The notes under the pieces are model-generated. The model was given only the letters and a program-made list of their open reading frames with translations. It was not told the origin of the DNA and made no database searches. Shown here one piece after another: positions 19,621 through 28,176 of a stretch of DNA of 64,000 nucleotides (positions within the stretch are counted from its first letter, which is position 1; each line of letters starts with the position of its first letter). Both the position numbers and the translations under genes were made by a program. Source of the DNA: Sphingomonadales bacterium Ga0077557 (lineage in GTDB: Bacteria; Pseudomonadota; Alphaproteobacteria; Sphingomonadales; Sphingomonadaceae); the NCBI GenBank assembly GCA_001464615.1, contig LNFI01000008.1:216595-280594 (forward strand). Direction: 5' to 3'.

Positions 19621-20337
19621 ATGTTCCACCTCTATTTGATTGCCGAAATCCTCAAGCTCCGCCGCTCGCTGGTGGTGTTCCTGTGCCTCGCTGCACCTGT
19701 GTGCGTCACCGTCATGTGTGTGCTGATCGGGCTGCGCGGGAAGGCCGCCTCGCCGCTCGCCAATTACTGGATGACCGGGGCCGCGTTCTGGGCCTTTGCC
19801 ATGCTGCCGCTGTCGGTTACCGCGCTCAGCGTGCTGATGGCGCAGATGGAGCATGGACCGCGCACCTGGGACCATTTGCTGGCGATGCCCGGCGCACGCA
19901 ACCGGCTGTTCCTGGCCAAGGCAGTGACGATGTTCGCCCTGGTTGCGATTATGACGGTGCTGGTCGGTGCCATGCTCGTGCTGGGCGGCTCTGTGCTCGA
20001 TCTAGCCAAGCCGGTGACGGGGATGATCGATCTGCGCCAGTTGGCGACCACGCTGGGTCGCATGTTGCTGGCGAGCGGGCTGATGTGTGTGCTCCAGCTT
20101 TGGACGGCGCTGCGCTTTCGCAGCTTTGTGCCGCCGCTGCTGCTGGGCATCATCGGCACCTTCTTTTCGGTCGTCGCGGCGGCAGCGCGCGAAGGGGCTT
20201 ATTTCCCCTGGCTGATGCCGCTGCATATGCTGTCCACGGACCAAGCCATGCAGACCGTCGCGCTTCAGATCGGCGGATGGGGAGGCCTGGCTGGACTCGC
20301 GGCAATGTTGTTCCACCTGTCGCGCCGCGAGGCCTGA
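19621..20337 (+). CDS. ABC-2 type permease (lantibiotic-immunity-like)
   Basis: A 238-residue permease with six hydrophobic segments, starting with the EILKLRRSLVVFLCLAAPV segment seen in MutE/EpiE/SpaE-like immunity permeases. An internal loop contains QMEHGPRTWDHLLAMP, the conserved HRxxxWxxLL-type cytoplasmic motif of that group. It is 12 nt downstream of its ATPase and belongs to the same operon. No second permease gene follows, so the exporter is probably a homodimer of this protein with the ATPase. Confidence 0.88.
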   Translation: MFHLYLIAEILKLRRSLVVFLCLAAPVCVTVMCVLIGLRGKAASPLANYWMTGAAFWAFAMLPLSVTALSVLMAQMEHGPRTWDHLLAMPGARNRLFLAKAVTMFALVAIMTVLVGAMLVLGGSVLDLAKPVTGMIDLRQLATTLGRMLLASGLMCVLQLWTALRFRSFVPPLLLGIIGTFFSVVAAAAREGAYFPWLMPLHMLSTDQAMQTVALQIGGWGGLAGLAAMLFHLSRREA

Positions 20338-20432
20338 CGCCGCCGCACCGTGAACGCCTGTGGCCTGCATGCCGCTTTTCCCCGACCGAATGATGCGATA
20401 GCCTGGACGCCAGAAAAAAATGCGGGAGAGCG

Positions 20433-21746
20433 ATGATGACCAGACCAACGCACGAAGACTCTTCCCTTTCGCGCCGCGCTCTGATGGCGGGAAGCGTGGG
20501 GCTCGCGGCAGCGGCGTTAGCGCCTGCACCGGGGTTGGCTGCGCCGGCGCGCTGGGGCACCGCCACTGCCGCCCATCAAATTGAGGGTAACAACACCAAT
20601 TCGGATTTCTGGCTGGCCGAAAACGTCAAACCGACCCTGTTTCAGGAGCCGTCTCTCGACGCCTGCGACAGCTATCATCGGTACGAAGAAGACATCATCC
20701 TTGCCGCAAAGCTCGGCTTTAATGCGCATCGCTTTGGTATTGAGTGGGCACGCATCGAGCCCGAACCGGGCAAGTTCAGCGAAGCCGAGCTCGACCATTA
20801 TGTGCGGGTCATGGAGGCATGCCACGCCCATGGGTTGGCCCCCGTCGTCACCTATAGCCATTGGACGGTACCGCGTTGGTTTGCGGCGATGGGCGGCTTC
20901 GAACATGCCGACAGCCCGGCGCTTTTCGCGCGCTTTGCCGAGCGGGCAACGGCGAAGCTCGGGCCGCTGATGGCCGCCGCTTCAACATTCAATGAAGCCA
21001 ATATCGCCCGCGTGATTCAAATTCGGCAGGAAGCAAAGGCAATTGAACCGCTGGTCCGCGCGATGCTCGCCGCCTGTGCCAAGGCAAGTGGATCGGACCG
21101 ATTTGCATCGGTGCTTTTCGCCGATCTCGCCAAGAGTGAAGCCAATCAGGTGCGCGCCCATGAACTCGCCTTTGACGCGATCAAGGCTGGACCCGGCGAT
21201 TTTCCGGTCGGCGTGACGATCAGCATGCAGGATATTCAGGGAGTCGGCGAAGGCAACAAGGCCGATGAAATCGCCCAAGCCGTTTATGGCCCCTGGATTG
21301 CGCAGGCCGCCAAGGCTGATTTTGTCGGCGTCCAGACCTATACCCGGGTGCGGGTCGACGCCAAGGGGATCATGCCACCGCCAAAGGGCGCGGAGCTGAC
21401 GGCTGCCGGCTATGAATTCTACCCCGAAGCGCTTGAGGCGACGATCCGTTATGCCGCGAAGATGACCGGCAAACCGATTTACGTCACCGAAAATGGCATC
21501 GGCACCGATGACGATAGCCGTCGCATTGCCTATATCGATCGGGCGTTAGCGGGCGTGCGGGCGTGCATTGACGATGGCATCGACGTGCGCGGCTATCTGC
21601 ACTGGTCACTGCTTGATAATTACGAATGGGTTTTTGGCTATAAACAGCGCTTTGGCCTGGTGGCGGTGGATCGCACGACGTTCAAGCGGACGCCCAAACC
21701 AAGCGCCCTTCATCTGGGCGCACGGGCCAAGGCCAATCGGGTTTAG
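20433..21746 (+). CDS. Tat-exported family 1 glycoside hydrolase
   Basis: A 437-residue beta-glycosidase-like enzyme. The N-terminus carries a twin-arginine signal (SRRALMAGSVGLAAAALAPA), so it is folded in the cytoplasm and exported, which is uncommon for GH1. The acid/base is Glu188 in STFNEANI (canonical TFNEP/TLNEP, here with Ala after Glu). The nucleophile is Glu353 in YVTENGIG. The C-terminal YLHWSLLDNYEWVFGYKQRF motif that shapes the sugar site is present. The GGAGAG-like sequence GGGAGAGCG precedes the ATG. The following membrane-protein gene is 42 nt away. Natural substrate unknown. Confidence 0.92.
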   Translation: MMTRPTHEDSSLSRRALMAGSVGLAAAALAPAPGLAAPARWGTATAAHQIEGNNTNSDFWLAENVKPTLFQEPSLDACDSYHRYEEDIILAAKLGFNAHRFGIEWARIEPEPGKFSEAELDHYVRVMEACHAHGLAPVVTYSHWTVPRWFAAMGGFEHADSPALFARFAERATAKLGPLMAAASTFNEANIARVIQIRQEAKAIEPLVRAMLAACAKASGSDRFASVLFADLAKSEANQVRAHELAFDAIKAGPGDFPVGVTISMQDIQGVGEGNKADEIAQAVYGPWIAQAAKADFVGVQTYTRVRVDAKGIMPPPKGAELTAAGYEFYPEALEATIRYAAKMTGKPIYVTENGIGTDDDSRRIAYIDRALAGVRACIDDGIDVRGYLHWSLLDNYEWVFGYKQRFGLVAVDRTTFKRTPKPSALHLGARAKANRV

Positions 21747-21788
21747 GGGTGCCAATACCGGGTTTCAATTCTTTGTGGGAGCGAGTCC

Positions 21789-22241
21789 TTGATCCTATCT
21801 TTGCTGCTTGCCGGGTTGATTATCCTGCTTTGGCGCACGCCCAATGCCTTGATCAGCCGGATCATTGATCGGGCGATCTGGGTGCCGATCGCCCGGCGGT
21901 TGATGGCGATAGAGCGGCGACATCTGTTGTTCTGGCTATTGATGATTCCCGTAGTGCTCCTTTCGAGCGAACTCATCATGATGGCCGGGTCGCTCGATGC
22001 CGGGCTGATCATGCTTTGGGACGTGTCGACCTATGTCGATATCCTGGTGTTGGCGACGATTTCGGGCCTTAGCGCGCGCGCAAAGGCCGGATGGCAAGCG
22101 ACGCGTCTGGGCATTCAGCGCGCCGCCCTGGCCTGGCGTCGCACTCGCCGCCCTGGCCGAGCGCACCGGGCGCGGCGTCAACGCCCGCCATCGAACGCCA
22201 ACGACGACGATCGACCGGTAGTTGTCATGATGGCCGCCTGA
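21789..22241 (+). CDS. Hypothetical membrane protein with basic C-terminus
   Basis: A 150-residue protein starting with TTG, preceded by GGGAGCGAG. It has hydrophobic segments at about residues 1-15, 45-65 and 75-97. Its Arg-rich cytoplasmic tail (AWRRTRRPGRAHRARRQRPP) is followed by an acidic NDDD and a hydrophobic VVVMMAA end. I do not recognise a family. Inside the tail the 13-base unit CGCCGCCCTGGCC occurs twice, 25 nt apart (22121 and 22146), a direct repeat that is not a multiple of three, so the tail may have arisen by a local duplication. It follows the glycosidase gene on the same strand. Confidence 0.55.
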   Translation: MILSLLLAGLIILLWRTPNALISRIIDRAIWVPIARRLMAIERRHLLFWLLMIPVVLLSSELIMMAGSLDAGLIMLWDVSTYVDILVLATISGLSARAKAGWQATRLGIQRAALAWRRTRRPGRAHRARRQRPPSNANDDDRPVVVMMAA

Positions 22242-22324
22242 AGATCGGTCAAAAAAGTGGTTACTAGCCGCTAAACCAAGAGCGAACACGCATCGTCTAC
22301 AGGTTATCGGCAAAGGTTTGCCGG

Positions 22325-22864
22325 ATGGACCGGAAAAATCTTGCCCTGTTGCTGATGCCGATCGCCCTACTCGCGAGTGCGCCCGCTGCGGCATCGTCGC
22401 TGCTCGACTATATCGGCGAATGCGTTCCGTTTGCGCGGGCAGCATCGGGTATTCAGATTTATGGTGATGCCTGGAGCTGGTGGGACAAAGCCGAGGGGAA
22501 ATATCGCCGCGGCTATGCGCCCCGCGAAGGCGCGGTCATCGTCTTTGCCAGAAGCGCGCGGCTACCCCTGGGGCATGTGGCTGTTATCAGCCGCGTGGTG
22601 GACGACCGTGTCGCCATGGTCACCCATGCCAATTGGTCACGCATTGACGGGGTTCGCGGCCGCGTCGAGCAGGATGTAACGCTGACCGATGTTTCCGATG
22701 CCGGCGACTGGAGCGCGGTACGGGTATGGTATCGCGGATCAGCGGGGCTCGGCTCAACCAACTATCCTGTCGCCGGCTTTATTTATGGCGGCCGCGAAGC
22801 CAATGAAGTGACGAGCCGCAGCCCGGATTATGTTGCCGCGCTGATCGACGTTTACGTCCGTTAG
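22325..22864 (+). CDS. Secreted CHAP-domain peptidase/amidase
   Basis: A 179-residue protein with a signal peptide (hydrophobic [18 protein letters not shown], cleavage after the Ala-rich end) and one CHAP domain. The catalytic cysteine is Cys33 in [13 protein letters not shown] and the histidine is His84 in [10 protein letters not shown] downstream Asn in HANWSRI completes the papain-like site. CHAP enzymes hydrolyse peptide bonds in peptidoglycan, so a wall-remodelling role in the periplasm is likely. No binding domain is attached. The gene converges with the MCP gene and overlaps its end by 4 nt. Confidence 0.88.
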   Translation: MDRKNLALLLMPIALLASAPAAASSLLDYIGECVPFARAASGIQIYGDAWSWWDKAEGKYRRGYAPREGAVIVFARSARLPLGHVAVISRVVDDRVAMVTHANWSRIDGVRGRVEQDVTLTDVSDAGDWSAVRVWYRGSAGLGSTNYPVAGFIYGGREANEVTSRSPDYVAALIDVYVR

Positions 22865-24339
22865 GCGGCGATTTCACTGCCTGCATTGCGCGCGCGGTTG
22901 AGACTGGCGGCAAGCGCTTCGGGCGAAATCGATTCCGCGGTGGCGGTAAATTCATCGACATAGGCATATTCGTAATTGCCCCAGCGCCGACCATTGAAGC
23001 GGAGCGGCACGAAGACACTTTTCAGGGGCAGAAATTCGCCCTTCCCCAACGTCATCCGATAGCAATTGAGCATGAACGGCGATTCATTCGCGATCGCCCG
23101 GCGCGTACAATCATCCATCAAGATGCGGCGGTTGCGGCACCAGGTGTTGTTCCATTCAACATCGCGCCCCTGGGCCTGGGATCGCAGCGATAAATGGGTC
23201 GGCAAATAGCCGTTCAGGTCGGTAATCACCGAACCAATGGCCAGCGCATCCGCGCTTTTCGCGCGATCTAGGATCGGCCGGATATAGCGATCGGCAAAGT
23301 CATTAAAGGCGGTCGTATATTGGGCCGGGTTGGTCCCGGCGATGAGCCGATAATCCACGTCAAATACCGCGTCAGCGCGCAAATTGCCTGAACGAATGGC
23401 GGATTCGACAAGCCCAGTGATTTCATCCGCGATGCGCCGCGCCGTCGCAATGCTGCTGCTATCGTCAATCTCAATACCGCTGCTGGCCAGTTGATCGAGC
23501 ATCTGATTGCCGACCGATTCAAGCTTTTCGAGCCGCTGACGCGCATCACGCAGCGCCGCATCATTGGCGCGCACCGACCAGGAGGCAGAGACCATTTCGG
23601 CCCTGACCGATGCGATGCTCTTTTGCATTTCTGTGGCGCTATGCGAAATGCCAACCGCCTGTTCGTCAACCAGGTGAACAATCGACCCGATATCTTCCAC
23701 CGTCGATTCGATGGCAGCAAATTTAGCAGCGGCCGTCTTGCTCTGTTCAACGCCGCCCCGGATTTCGTTGCCGAAATGGCCAGCTTCTTCGGCCAGCGTA
23801 GCGATCGTATCGGTTATGCGCTGGGTCGCCTGGCGGGTATTCTGCGCCAGCTTTTTCACCTCGGTCGCAACAACCGCAAAGGCGTTGCCCGCCTCCCCCG
23901 CCCGCGCCGCCTCAATCGCCGCATTCAGCGCGAGCATATTGGTTTGCTGGGCAATCCCGCCGATGAGCAGCGACACTTGCTCGACATGGCCAAGCGCGCC
24001 AATGATCCGATCGATCCGGTCGCCGAGCCGCATGACGAGATCCGTCACATCGGTAAAGCCAGCAACCGATTCAATGATTGATTCGCGTCCCTGGGTCAGC
24101 TTGTCCTTGATGTCTTGCGACAATGTCTGGGACTGATCGACGGCGTCAACGACGCGGCGCTGATCGGCGGCAAGTTCCCCCGTTGCGGTTTCTAGCCGTT
24201 CGAGCTGGGCGACGCGTTGGTCCATGCGCGCGGACACCCCAGCGACATGGCCGCCGACATCGGCACATTCCATCACCAGCGAGCTGCAACTGCGCGCAAC
24301 GTCGCCGATGATACGCTCAAGTTCGACCGGTGATCCCAT
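22861..24339 (-). CDS. Soluble methyl-accepting chemotaxis-like protein
   Basis: A 492-residue cytoplasmic receptor with no membrane helix. The signalling hairpin lies in the N-terminal half, with the conserved tip [20 protein letters not shown] near residues 126-145 followed by [19 protein letters not shown]. The C-terminal ~180 residues form a sensory region containing [12 protein letters not shown] and [16 protein letters not shown], a pattern seen in MCPs with a C-terminal sensor. Domain order is thus inverted relative to classical MCPs. AAGGGG precedes the ATG. No che genes are present here, so it may signal to a distant array or act on another pathway. Confidence 0.9.
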   Translation of the reverse strand: MGSPVELERIIGDVARSCSSLVMECADVGGHVAGVSARMDQRVAQLERLETATGELAADQRRVVDAVDQSQTLSQDIKDKLTQGRESIIESVAGFTDVTDLVMRLGDRIDRIIGALGHVEQVSLLIGGIAQQTNMLALNAAIEAARAGEAGNAFAVVATEVKKLAQNTRQATQRITDTIATLAEEAGHFGNEIRGGVEQSKTAAAKFAAIESTVEDIGSIVHLVDEQAVGISHSATEMQKSIASVRAEMVSASWSVRANDAALRDARQRLEKLESVGNQMLDQLASSGIEIDDSSSIATARRIADEITGLVESAIRSGNLRADAVFDVDYRLIAGTNPAQYTTAFNDFADRYIRPILDRAKSADALAIGSVITDLNGYLPTHLSLRSQAQGRDVEWNNTWCRNRRILMDDCTRRAIANESPFMLNCYRMTLGKGEFLPLKSVFVPLRFNGRRWGNYEYAYVDEFTATAESISPEALAASLNRARNAGSEIAA

Positions 24340-24458
24340 TCTTCGAAATTGCCCCTTCCCCGATTCGGATAAACAAAATGTCCTAATGGTTAATTACCTT
24401 TGACGCTGTGGGTGCTCCCGTTACGGTAAGCGACGCGCCTTGACGGGAACGACCACCA

Positions 24459-25637
24459 ATGTTTCTCAATTTTCTCGACGAACTCCGTGCCGCGGGCATC
24501 CCAGCCAGCATGAAGGAGCATCTCATCCTGCTGGAAGCGCTCGATCGCGACGTGATCGAACGCACGCCGGAGGATTTCTATTATCTTTCGCGTGCCGTGT
24601 ACGTGAAGGACGAGGGGCTGCTCGACAAGTTTGACCAGGTCTTCGCCAAGGTATTCCGTGGCATCGCAACGACCTTTGGCCAAACCGAAGCCGAGATCCC
24701 CGCTGACTGGCTGAAGGCGGTAGCGGAGAAATATCTGTCACCCGAGGAGATGGAGGCGATCAAGGCGCTTGGCTCCTGGGATGAGATCATGGAGACGCTG
24801 AAAAAGCGGCTCGAGGAGCAGCAGGGCCGACACCAGGGCGGTAACAAATGGGTCGGCACCGGCGGCACCAGCCCCTATGGCAATTCGGGCTATAACCCCG
24901 AAGGCGTCCGGATCGGCGGCGAAAGCAAGCACAAGCGCGCGCTGAAAGTTTGGGATCAGCGCGAATTCCGCAACCTGGATTCAACCCGCGAACTTGGCAC
25001 GCGCAACATCAAAGTCGCCCTGCGCCGCCTCCGCAAGTTCGCGCGCGAGGGTGCTGCCGACGAGCTGGATATCGACGCAACAATCGACGGCACCGCGCGG
25101 CAGGGCTGGCTCGACGTGGTGATGCGCGCGGAACGGCGAAATGCGGTGAAGCTGTTGCTGTTCCTCGACGTCGGCGGATCAATGGACCCCTGGGTGAAGC
25201 TGTGTGAGGAGCTGTTCTCGGCGGCGACCACTGAGTTCAAGAACCTGGAGTTCTTTTACTTCCACAATTGCCCCTACGAAGGCGTGTGGAAGGATAATCG
25301 CCGCCGTTTCAGTGAGCGCACGCCGATGTGGGATGTGCTCCACAAGTTCGGGCATGACTACAAGCTGGTGTTTGTCGGCGACGCATCGATGAGCCCCTAT
25401 GAAATCACCCATCCCGGCGGTTCGGTGGAGCATTTCAACGAGGAATCGGGTGCGGTCTGGCTGCACCGGATGGCGACGACCTATCCGGCGGCGGTCTGGC
25501 TCAATCCCGTGCCCGAGGAGCAATGGGGCTATTCGCAGAGCATCCGGATCATCAAGGAATTGATGACCGATCGGATGTACCCGCTGACGCTGGCGGGGCT
25601 GGACGACGGGATGCGGGAATTGACGCGGAAGCGGTGA
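24459..25637 (+). CDS. CoxE-like von Willebrand factor A protein
   Basis: A 392-residue VWA protein of the CoxE/YeiA type, the usual partner of MoxR ATPases in metal-centre assembly. The N-terminal half is helical and includes a Gln/Gly-rich loop (EEQQGRHQGGNKWVGTGG). The MIDAS metal site starts at Asp237 in FLDVGGSMDPW, a DxGxS variant of the DxSxS motif. The later acidic residue lies in VFVGDASMSPYE. The matching MoxR gene lies upstream on the same strand, but separated by roughly ten genes. The gene is alone in its transcription unit, 119 nt from the divergent MCP gene. Confidence 0.9.
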   Translation: MFLNFLDELRAAGIPASMKEHLILLEALDRDVIERTPEDFYYLSRAVYVKDEGLLDKFDQVFAKVFRGIATTFGQTEAEIPADWLKAVAEKYLSPEEMEAIKALGSWDEIMETLKKRLEEQQGRHQGGNKWVGTGGTSPYGNSGYNPEGVRIGGESKHKRALKVWDQREFRNLDSTRELGTRNIKVALRRLRKFAREGAADELDIDATIDGTARQGWLDVVMRAERRNAVKLLLFLDVGGSMDPWVKLCEELFSAATTEFKNLEFFYFHNCPYEGVWKDNRRRFSERTPMWDVLHKFGHDYKLVFVGDASMSPYEITHPGGSVEHFNEESGAVWLHRMATTYPAAVWLNPVPEEQWGYSQSIRIIKELMTDRMYPLTLAGLDDGMRELTRKR

Positions 25638-25664
25638 GGGACGACGCCGGCCAATGACGATGAT

Positions 25665-25678
25665 TTGATCAAAATCAA
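25665..25678. promoter_or_regulatory. Perfect FNR/FixK box
   Basis: TTGATCAAAATCAA is an exact match to the FNR/FixK/Anr consensus TTGAT-N4-ATCAA. Its centre lies 63.5 nt before the ATG of a 40-residue membrane peptide gene. If the protein activates from a class II position (-41.5), transcription would start near 25713. The hexamer AACAAT (25701-25706) would then sit at -10. This predicts low-oxygen or redox control of the small gene. Confidence 0.75.
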
Positions 25679-25707
25679 AGCGAAGCACGGGACGTGCAGG
25701 AACAATA

Positions 25708-25726
25708 CCCTCATCAACAATGAGGG
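25708..25726 (+). promoter_or_regulatory. Hairpin overlapping the ribosome-binding site of the small-protein gene
   Basis: CCCTCAT and ATGAGGG form a perfect 7-bp stem with a CAACA loop. The right arm runs into the GAGGGAGA ribosome-binding site of the gene starting at 25735, so folding would partly hide it. It could tune translation, but the start site predicted from the FNR box may trim the left arm, so a role in the mature mRNA is uncertain. Confidence 0.45.
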
Positions 25727-25734
25727 AGACCATC

Positions 25735-25857
25735 ATGCCTGCGATCGAATCCTACTGGTTCGCCTATCTCGTCATCATCGCGATGTTGGCGTTCATGTTT
25801 GGCCTTGGCCTGGTCAGCATCACCGACCGCGATCCAACCCTGCCCCCGGCGGAATAG
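25735..25857 (+). CDS. 40-residue single-span membrane peptide, FNR-box controlled
   Basis: A very short gene, MPAIESYWFAYL at the start and DPTLPPAE at the end, stop TAG at 25855. One hydrophobic helix (about residues 8-30, AYLVIIAMLAFMFGLGLV) is flanked by a short N-terminus and a charged, Pro-rich C-terminus. GGGAG lies about 7 nt before the ATG. A perfect FNR box and a hairpin precede it, which together with the clean ribosome-binding site make it a credible gene despite its length. Size, single span and redox control are reminiscent of small oxidase subunits (CydX, CcoQ), but the sequence does not match them convincingly and no oxidase gene is nearby. Confidence 0.6.
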   Translation: MPAIESYWFAYLVIIAMLAFMFGLGLVSITDRDPTLPPAE

Positions 25858-25866
25858 ACGGGGCTT

Positions 25867-27063
25867 TTAGTAAATCAGCGACGAACGGCGTTCATCCACC
25901 CACGCCGCTTCGTCGCGCCGGGTCGCGGCGTCGAAATCCCCCGGTGTCGCGGCCAGGTCGTCCACCCATTGCCGCAAGCCAGTCCCGCCGTTGATGACGT
26001 CAATGGCGAGCTTGCCGAATTCATATTCGTACGGAAAATCGCGCCACAGATCATAGTCGGGGTAAAGGGTGCGGATCGCCTTGAAACCCAGCGCCTGCAC
26101 CCGCCACGGCTGGAACGCGACATGATCATAGCCCGGACCCTCGGCATGGATATGAACGCCGTTACAAAGCTGCCCGACATGCTTGTGGAAGGTCGGCTGG
26201 AACCAGATGTCGCGCAGGGTGCACCCTTTGAGCCATTCGGGCGCAATCGCGTGCATCTTGGCGATCACCGCCTTGGCATCGATGTCGGGCGCACCGAAGA
26301 TTTCAAGCGGGCGCGTGGTGCCGCGTCCTTCGCTCAAGGTCGTCCCCTCCAGCATCACCGTGCCGGGATAGGCGCGCGCCATGTTGATATTGGGGGCATT
26401 GGGGCTGGGGTTGATCCAGATGCGGTCGATCGGCCAGCCGAAACCGGGGGCAGCGTCGGGGCCCCAGTCCTCCATCGCGATCACGCGGTAATCGACGTCG
26501 AGCTTGTAGTGCGCGATGAACCAGCGGCCGAGCTCGCCCAAGGTCATCCCGTGCCGCATCGGCATCGGCCCTGCGCCTACGAAACTTTCCCAGCCCGGCA
26601 GAAGCGTCAGCCCCTCGACTGGGCGACCGATCGGGTTGGGGCGGTCGAGCACCCACACCGATTTGCCATGTTCGGCGGCGGCTTCGAGCACGTAAAGCAG
26701 CGTCGTCACAAAGGTGTAGATGCGCGTGCCCAGGTCCTGCATGTCGACCAGCATCACGTCGAAAGTGCCCATCGACTGGCCAGTCGGGCGGCGGACTTCG
26801 CCGTACAGGCTGAAAACCGGGATATTGTGCGTCGGATCAGTGAAGTCGGGGGACTCCATCATATTGTCCTGCAAATCGCCCCGAACCCCATGCTGCGGCC
26901 CGAACATCGCGGACACGTTGAGACCACAGGCGACCAGCGCGTCGAGGCTGTGGGTCAGGTCTTCGGTCACTGAGGCGGGGTGCGCGAGGAGGGCGACGCG
27001 CTTGCCCTGCAGCGGCTTGCGCAATAGCGGGTCAGCGAGGAGGCGATCGATACCGAATTTCAT
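25867..27063 (-). CDS. DUF1343 / NamZ-type exo-beta-N-acetylmuramidase
   Basis: A 398-residue protein of the DUF1343 (YbbC/NamZ) family, whose characterised Bacillus subtilis member removes terminal N-acetylmuramic acid from peptidoglycan fragments. Family hallmarks are visible: AHPASVTEDLTHSLDAL, MFGPQHGVRGDLQDNM, SLYGEVRRPTG, MLVDMQDLGTRIYTFV, and PLEIFGAPDIDA. The start MKFGID at 27063 overlaps the upstream stop by 4 nt (ATGA) and gives the family length. There is no signal peptide, so it would act on fragments in the cytoplasm, as in muropeptide recycling. It is co-transcribed with a DOMON-like gene. Confidence 0.9.
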   Translation of the reverse strand: MKFGIDRLLADPLLRKPLQGKRVALLAHPASVTEDLTHSLDALVACGLNVSAMFGPQHGVRGDLQDNMMESPDFTDPTHNIPVFSLYGEVRRPTGQSMGTFDVMLVDMQDLGTRIYTFVTTLLYVLEAAAEHGKSVWVLDRPNPIGRPVEGLTLLPGWESFVGAGPMPMRHGMTLGELGRWFIAHYKLDVDYRVIAMEDWGPDAAPGFGWPIDRIWINPSPNAPNINMARAYPGTVMLEGTTLSEGRGTTRPLEIFGAPDIDAKAVIAKMHAIAPEWLKGCTLRDIWFQPTFHKHVGQLCNGVHIHAEGPGYDHVAFQPWRVQALGFKAIRTLYPDYDLWRDFPYEYEFGKLAIDVINGGTGLRQWVDDLAATPGDFDAATRRDEAAWVDERRSSLIY

Positions 27064-27596
27064 GGGGCGTTTGGTGCCGGGAGGGTGGCGATAAAGCAAT
27101 CGGAATTGTGGAAATCGGGCGGCCCCGGCGCATGCGCGAGCGCCCAGTAGGATTTGGTGCCGTCGCGTTCTTCGATGACGGCGGAGAGGCCCATTCTCAG
27201 TGCCCCCGACGGAATGCTGGTCAGGTCCAAATCAACTTCGATCACATAGTCCTCGCCAGCTTCGATACCTCTTTCAATAAAGGGGTCCACCGGTAACTCC
27301 AGGTCGCGCATCCCATCTCGATAGCTATCGAAAATATAGGCAGCCCATTGGCATGACGGCGAAAAGTTGAACTCGAAATATTGCTGTGCTCCGGCAGGAT
27401 TCAAAAAAATCTCAAAGCAAGTGGCTTTCCAAAGATTGTCAGAGCGCGCTGGCGATTGCCAATCTGGGATCGCCAGTTTCTCCTGTCCGTCGACGCTGGC
27501 CGTCAGCAGGATTTTATCGGCATCATAGGTCAAAGCTATCCGCACCGCGCGAACCGATGCCGGCGGCGTATCAGGATGGGGTATCAGCTCGAACAT
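27060..27596 (-). CDS. DOMON-like domain protein
   Basis: A 178-residue soluble protein with an immunoglobulin-like beta-sandwich pattern related to DOMON/CBM9 folds. It contains SDNLWKATCFEIFLNPAGAQ, YFEFNFSPSCQWAAYIFDSY and YWALAHAPGPPDFHNSDCF, the typical pieces of the DOMON-like group found next to DUF1343 genes. It probably binds a sugar or related ligand. No secretion signal is seen. Its stop overlaps the NamZ-type gene start by 4 nt, so the two proteins are made together and probably act on the same muropeptide substrate. Confidence 0.82.
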   Translation of the reverse strand: MFELIPHPDTPPASVRAVRIALTYDADKILLTASVDGQEKLAIPDWQSPARSDNLWKATCFEIFLNPAGAQQYFEFNFSPSCQWAAYIFDSYRDGMRDLELPVDPFIERGIEAGEDYVIEVDLDLTSIPSGALRMGLSAVIEERDGTKSYWALAHAPGPPDFHNSDCFIATLPAPNAP

Positions 27597-27607
27597 ATGC
27601 TCCTTGT

Positions 27608-27627
27608 ACCCCCGCGAAGGCGGGGGT
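27608..27627. repeat. Intergenic GC hairpin repeat
   Basis: ACCCCCGC and GCGGGGGT form an 8-bp perfect stem with a GAAG loop between the DUF1761 and DOMON-like genes. The ACCCCCGCGAAGGCGGGGGT type is a widespread intergenic repeat in sphingomonads and related alphaproteobacteria. It could also act as a terminator or mRNA-stabilising stem for the DUF1761 transcript. Confidence 0.6.
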
Positions 27628-27668
27628 CCAGCCGGGGTTTCTGCCTTAGCGCGAACACGACAAGGCGT

Positions 27669-28076
27669 TTACATCGCGATTAGCGCGAACTCGAACCCCA
27701 TCACCGTATAAATCGCCAGCCAATATCCCCCATCGATCAGGAACAGCTTCAGCGACTGCCGTGAGAACAGGTAATTCACGCCGATCGCCGGAATGATGAA
27801 CCCAAGCGCCACGCCCGAGGCGATTTGGACGATGGTCGACAAGCTAAGCCCCGAATAGGTTGCGAGCGTGTGGTCGAGGATGAAGGCAGCGACCAGGTTC
27901 AGCACGAAGGTGAGGCCAAAAATCAGCGGCATATTGCCGTTCTTCATTGTCTCGTCCGACAATCCTCGCTCTGCCTGCCAGGCCTTGCCGAACAGCGGCC
28001 CGTACCAAATGCCCCCGATGAGGAAACCGCTGACGGCGGCCACCAAAATCGCGATCCAGTGAATCGGCGTTCCCAT
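27669..28076 (-). CDS. DUF1761 family membrane protein
   Basis: A 135-residue membrane protein with four hydrophobic helices, matching DUF1761: WIAILVAAVSGFLIGGIWYG then PLFGKAW near the start, and NYLFSRQSLKLFLIDGGYW near the end. Full family length. No catalytic motif or known substrate. It is transcribed alone, divergent from rimO with about 100 nt between them, and upstream of an intergenic hairpin repeat. Confidence 0.88.
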   Translation of the reverse strand: MGTPIHWIAILVAAVSGFLIGGIWYGPLFGKAWQAERGLSDETMKNGNMPLIFGLTFVLNLVAAFILDHTLATYSGLSLSTIVQIASGVALGFIIPAIGVNYLFSRQSLKLFLIDGGYWLAIYTVMGFEFALIAM

Positions 28077-28176
28077 GTCATTCTCCCCCTTGCCCCGGTG
28101 AAGGCTAGCCGCACGAAACGGCGACGGGAAGCGCCCTGTTCAAAACGCGCGCAAACCCCTATGTGCGCCGCTTCGC

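Noticed and set aside
22121..22158. 25-nt direct repeat in the tail of the hypothetical membrane protein as evidence of a frameshifted pseudogene
   Set aside because: The frame runs to a normal stop after an acidic and hydrophobic end like that expected of the protein type, so a frameshift is not needed to explain it.
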